Part shown: piece by piece, positions 3,420 through 5,650 of the stretch
Layout of the letters: every line of letters starts with the position of its first letter
Numbering within the stretch: position 1 is the first letter of the stretch
Assembly: GCA_034437315.1 (NCBI GenBank)
Contig: DAOTUC010000355.1
Coordinates: forward strand, 1 to 5,650
Source: DSAR01 sp034437315
GTDB taxonomy: Bacteria; Chloroflexota; Anaerolineae; B4-G1
Direction of reading: 5' to 3'
Length of the DNA: 5,650 bases
The notes under the pieces: model-generated
Told to the model about the DNA's origin: nothing
The model's database searches: none
Seen by the model: the letters and a program-made list of their open reading frames with translations, nothing else
Translations under genes and position numbers: made by a program

Positions 3420-5650
3420 ATGTACAAACGAACTTTTGCTGCTGGAATCGCTGTCCTACTCGCAGTGATCTTCTTATCGGTGCTGTATCTTACCCTGTCC
3501 TCATCCCCCGTAGCTGCAAGTCGCCCCCCGCGCGCCCCATCCCCCGCCGCAGCAAATGCAGAGCCGCCGCCCGGCTGTATCGCTATAAACACTGACATCG
3601 CTGTTCCCACAGAATGGATCTCCCCCTGTTACCATGTCGCCACGACTACCGTCTCGGTGCTGACCGGCGCTGCGCTCACAGTTCACCCCGGCGTAGCCGT
3701 TTACTTTGCCCCGGCTTCACGCTTACGCGTCGCTGAGAACGCCACGCTCAACGCAGTGGGAATGTCCAACGCGCCGATCACGTTCACATCGGCGGCTACA
3801 TTCTCACAGCCCTGCGATTGGGAAGGCATCCTAGTCGATTCCGAATCCGGGCCAGGACTTCACCTCGCGCACGCCACGGTGGAATACGCCTGCGCCGGCC
3901 TCAACGTGGCTGGACGCCGCTATCTGACGGTCGCCAACAACGTGTTCCGCTACAACAGCAAGGGGAATGGAAGCGGCGGCGCGGTGTTAGGGGATACGGA
4001 TTATTCCGTCATCACTGGCAACACGATCTACAGTTGCGAAAACGGTTTCCATCTGAATGAAGCGGGGGGCAACAAAATCGCTGCCAACCACATCTACTCC
4101 ATCACCGGCGCCGGGCTGTGGTTCGACGCTGGCGGGATGGGAGGCGGCAAGGATAACACCATACACGCCAACGTGATCCACCACTGCGGCGCGGACGGCG
4201 TCCGGTTGGAAGATGGAGAAGGGAACGAAGTGTTGAGCAATACGATTCACCACGTGATGACCAACAGCGCAGATGACGGCGCTGCAATATATCTACTCGA
4301 ACAGAAAAAAGCGGTCGTGCGCGGCAATCATCTCTACGCCAACGGGCCCGATGACGGAGACAACGGCTACCGGGCGGCCGTGTACGTGACCGGGACGCAT
4401 GACTTGAAGAACGAGATTACCGGCAATACGATCCACGACATCGTCGCCGACGTCGTGCTGTACGCCAACAGCGAGATCACCCCAGACGTGGCGTACAACG
4501 CGCTCTGCGCACAGGCTGCAGGTGCGTATGAACTGCGCAATACAACTACAGTCGAGGCCGAAGCAGGTCGCAACTACTGGAGCACCAACACGCCGCCGAC
4601 CGGCAGCATCTCCGGCCCGGCCAATTTCACCCCCTGGATCACGCTCTCCATCCCCACTATTGACGTGTATGGCAACGTCACCGTCACCTTGCGCGGACGT
4701 AACGGCGTGACTTTCTTCACTGTTCCGCGCACGCCGACAGCGCTGCCGGTCAGCTCGACAATCCCCAACGCGCGCAAGATCACGCTCACCTCGAATTGGG
4801 GGTATTTCGACCCGCAGGCCGTGCTGCTCGACGACGACGGGCTGGCGACGGCGCGCTGGATGATCTCCCCGACTGTCGACCCGGTGACAGCGCCCATCGT
4901 CGTGACGGCGACCGATTTCTGCGGCGCCCCCATCACCGCGACGCCAAAGTCGCCCGACCTGGCGATCACTAAAACGACCTTGACGACTCCCGCCCAGGCC
5001 ATCGTCGGCGGGCTAATCGCCTATCGAATTGATTACGCCAATCACGGCGACGCCGCCGCGCCCACCGTCCTCATCACCGACACGCTGCCGTTGGGCGTGC
5101 AGTGGGTGACGGACACCGCTGCGGCGGTAGGCTGGACGCGTACCCAGACGACGCCGCATGTGATATGGACGCGGCCCGGCCTGGACGCAGGCGCGCACGG
5201 CAGTTTCCTGGTGACGACCACCATCGCAACGACAGACGCCTGCGGGCTGCAAGTGACCAATCGCGTGACCATCACAAGCGCCGCCCTGGAGCGGCGGCTT
5301 GACGACAACACCGACCAAGCCGAACCGGTGACGGTTCTCTGCCCCGCCATCGTGATCACCAAGACCGGTCCGGCGCTCTCCAAAGCGACCGACGTTCACA
5401 CCTATATCTACGAAATCGCCAACATTGGCGTCCCGTCTTCCGCGTCGCCCCTGGCGTTGGAGCACATCTCCGACCGGGGCGTTGGCTGGTCCGGCTTGGG
5501 CGATTTGACTGCCCACGGGTGCATCACGTTGGCGACCGGCACCCGCTGCACATTCCAGGTTTCCCACACCGTGGCGCTCACGGCCCCCGACCCGCTGGTC
5601 AATATCGTGACTGCGACCTATCGTCTCCCAGTTTTCGACCAGTTCGTCAC
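3420..5650 (+). CDS. Secreted beta-helix / DUF11-repeat surface protein (partial, runs off the end)
   Basis: The frame stays open for 743 codons to the window edge. Residues 1-33 are a Sec signal peptide: YKR, a long hydrophobic run, then PVAA before SR. A proline/alanine-rich linker follows. Residues about 80-140 match the cap of parallel beta-helix proteins (LTGAALTVHPGVAVYFAP, then APITFTSAA and DWEGILVD). Residues about 145-350 are beta-helix coils with repeated GN.I and N.I.. steps (ITGNTIYSCENGFHL, LSNTIHHV, ITGNTIHDI). A YWS motif at 386-388 and FTPW at 403-406 end that region as in related proteins. Residues about 410-510 are an unassigned beta-rich domain. DUF11 repeats start at D513 (DLAITKT) and near A643 (AIVITKT). 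The second reaches the edge, so more repeats and any cell-wall or sorting signal lie outside. Such proteins are usually extracellular adhesins or envelope components; no catalytic motif is visible. The gene is GC-rich, and no promoter was recognised between it and the element upstream. Confidence 0.9.
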   Translation, partial: MYKRTFAAGIAVLLAVIFLSVLYLTLSSSPVAASRPPRAPSPAAANAEPPPGCIAINTDIAVPTEWISPCYHVATTTVSVLTGAALTVHPGVAVYFAPASRLRVAENATLNAVGMSNAPITFTSAATFSQPCDWEGILVDSESGPGLHLAHATVEYACAGLNVAGRRYLTVANNVFRYNSKGNGSGGAVLGDTDYSVITGNTIYSCENGFHLNEAGGNKIAANHIYSITGAGLWFDAGGMGGGKDNTIHANVIHHCGADGVRLEDGEGNEVLSNTIHHVMTNSADDGAAIYLLEQKKAVVRGNHLYANGPDDGDNGYRAAVYVTGTHDLKNEITGNTIHDIVADVVLYANSEITPDVAYNALCAQAAGAYELRNTTTVEAEAGRNYWSTNTPPTGSISGPANFTPWITLSIPTIDVYGNVTVTLRGRNGVTFFTVPRTPTALPVSSTIPNARKITLTSNWGYFDPQAVLLDDDGLATARWMISPTVDPVTAPIVVTATDFCGAPITATPKSPDLAITKTTLTTPAQAIVGGLIAYRIDYANHGDAAAPTVLITDTLPLGVQWVTDTAAAVGWTRTQTTPHVIWTRPGLDAGAHGSFLVTTTIATTDACGLQVTNRVTITSAALERRLDDNTDQAEPVTVLCPAIVITKTGPALSKATDVHTYIYEIANIGVPSSASPLALEHISDRGVGWSGLGDLTAHGCITLATGTRCTFQVSHTVALTAPDPLVNIVTATYRLPVFDQFV

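Noticed and set aside
3347..3595. 82-codon + strand ORF overlapping the surface-protein start
   Set aside because: It begins inside the MITE-like element and overlaps the signal-peptide region of the well-supported gene in another frame.
4574..5567. Long minus-strand ORFs opposite the surface protein (142 and 184 codons)
   Set aside because: They mirror the DUF11-coding strand, have repetitive valine/glycine/arginine-rich composition and lack start signals; they are typical antisense shadows in GC-rich DNA.

Overview
The window looks like an accessory region of a bacterial genome, probably from the Chloroflexota (Anaerolineae or Caldilineae type). That placement is inference. It rests on recollection of similar DUF11/beta-helix surface proteins, zinc-ribbon transposases and 'ATTCGTGGC' palindromes in that phylum, and no marker gene confirms it. 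Only one gene looks alive: a large secreted surface protein at the right end. Everything to its left is mobile-element debris, a broken STAND NTPase gene and non-coding repeats.

Left part (1-1444). The window opens with the last 29 residues of an IS630-family transposase on the + strand, followed by the end of that insertion sequence. The IS end cuts into the 3' part of a minus-strand gene for a Schlafen/AlbA_2 plus NB-ARC (STAND) protein. This gene keeps its Walker A, Walker B and sensor motifs but lost its C-terminal sensor region. Its 5' end is also lost: the conserved LDFK motif lies upstream of the only normal start codon, directly against a second transposon remnant.

Middle part (1448-2380). 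A minus-strand transposase gene has been reduced to its N-terminal zinc ribbon fused to its C-terminal end. The centre of the protein is gone, and there is also an in-frame stop and a frameshift. Behind its start lie a 20-nt perfect palindrome, a copy of a dispersed repeat (core GGATTTCGCATG) and a 64-nt hairpin repeat with CCACGAATT arms.

Intergenic part (2381-3419). No confident gene is present. There is one doubtful 46-codon ORF, a GC-rich hairpin, a TATAAT box followed by two compact hairpins and a T run (a possible small RNA), and a 300-bp imperfect inverted-repeat element with exact 13-nt ends. That element looks like a MITE and stops 49 bp before the start codon of the surface protein.

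Right part (3420-5650, open at the edge). One uninterrupted, GC-rich reading frame has a strong ribosome binding site, a signal peptide, a right-handed beta-helix region, a linker domain and at least two DUF11 repeats. It should be an exported, probably cell-surface, adhesin-like protein. Nothing here ties these genes into a shared pathway. I found no convincing new multi-gene system; the more unusual items are the doubly broken AlbA_2-STAND gene, the MITE-like element and the possible small RNA.
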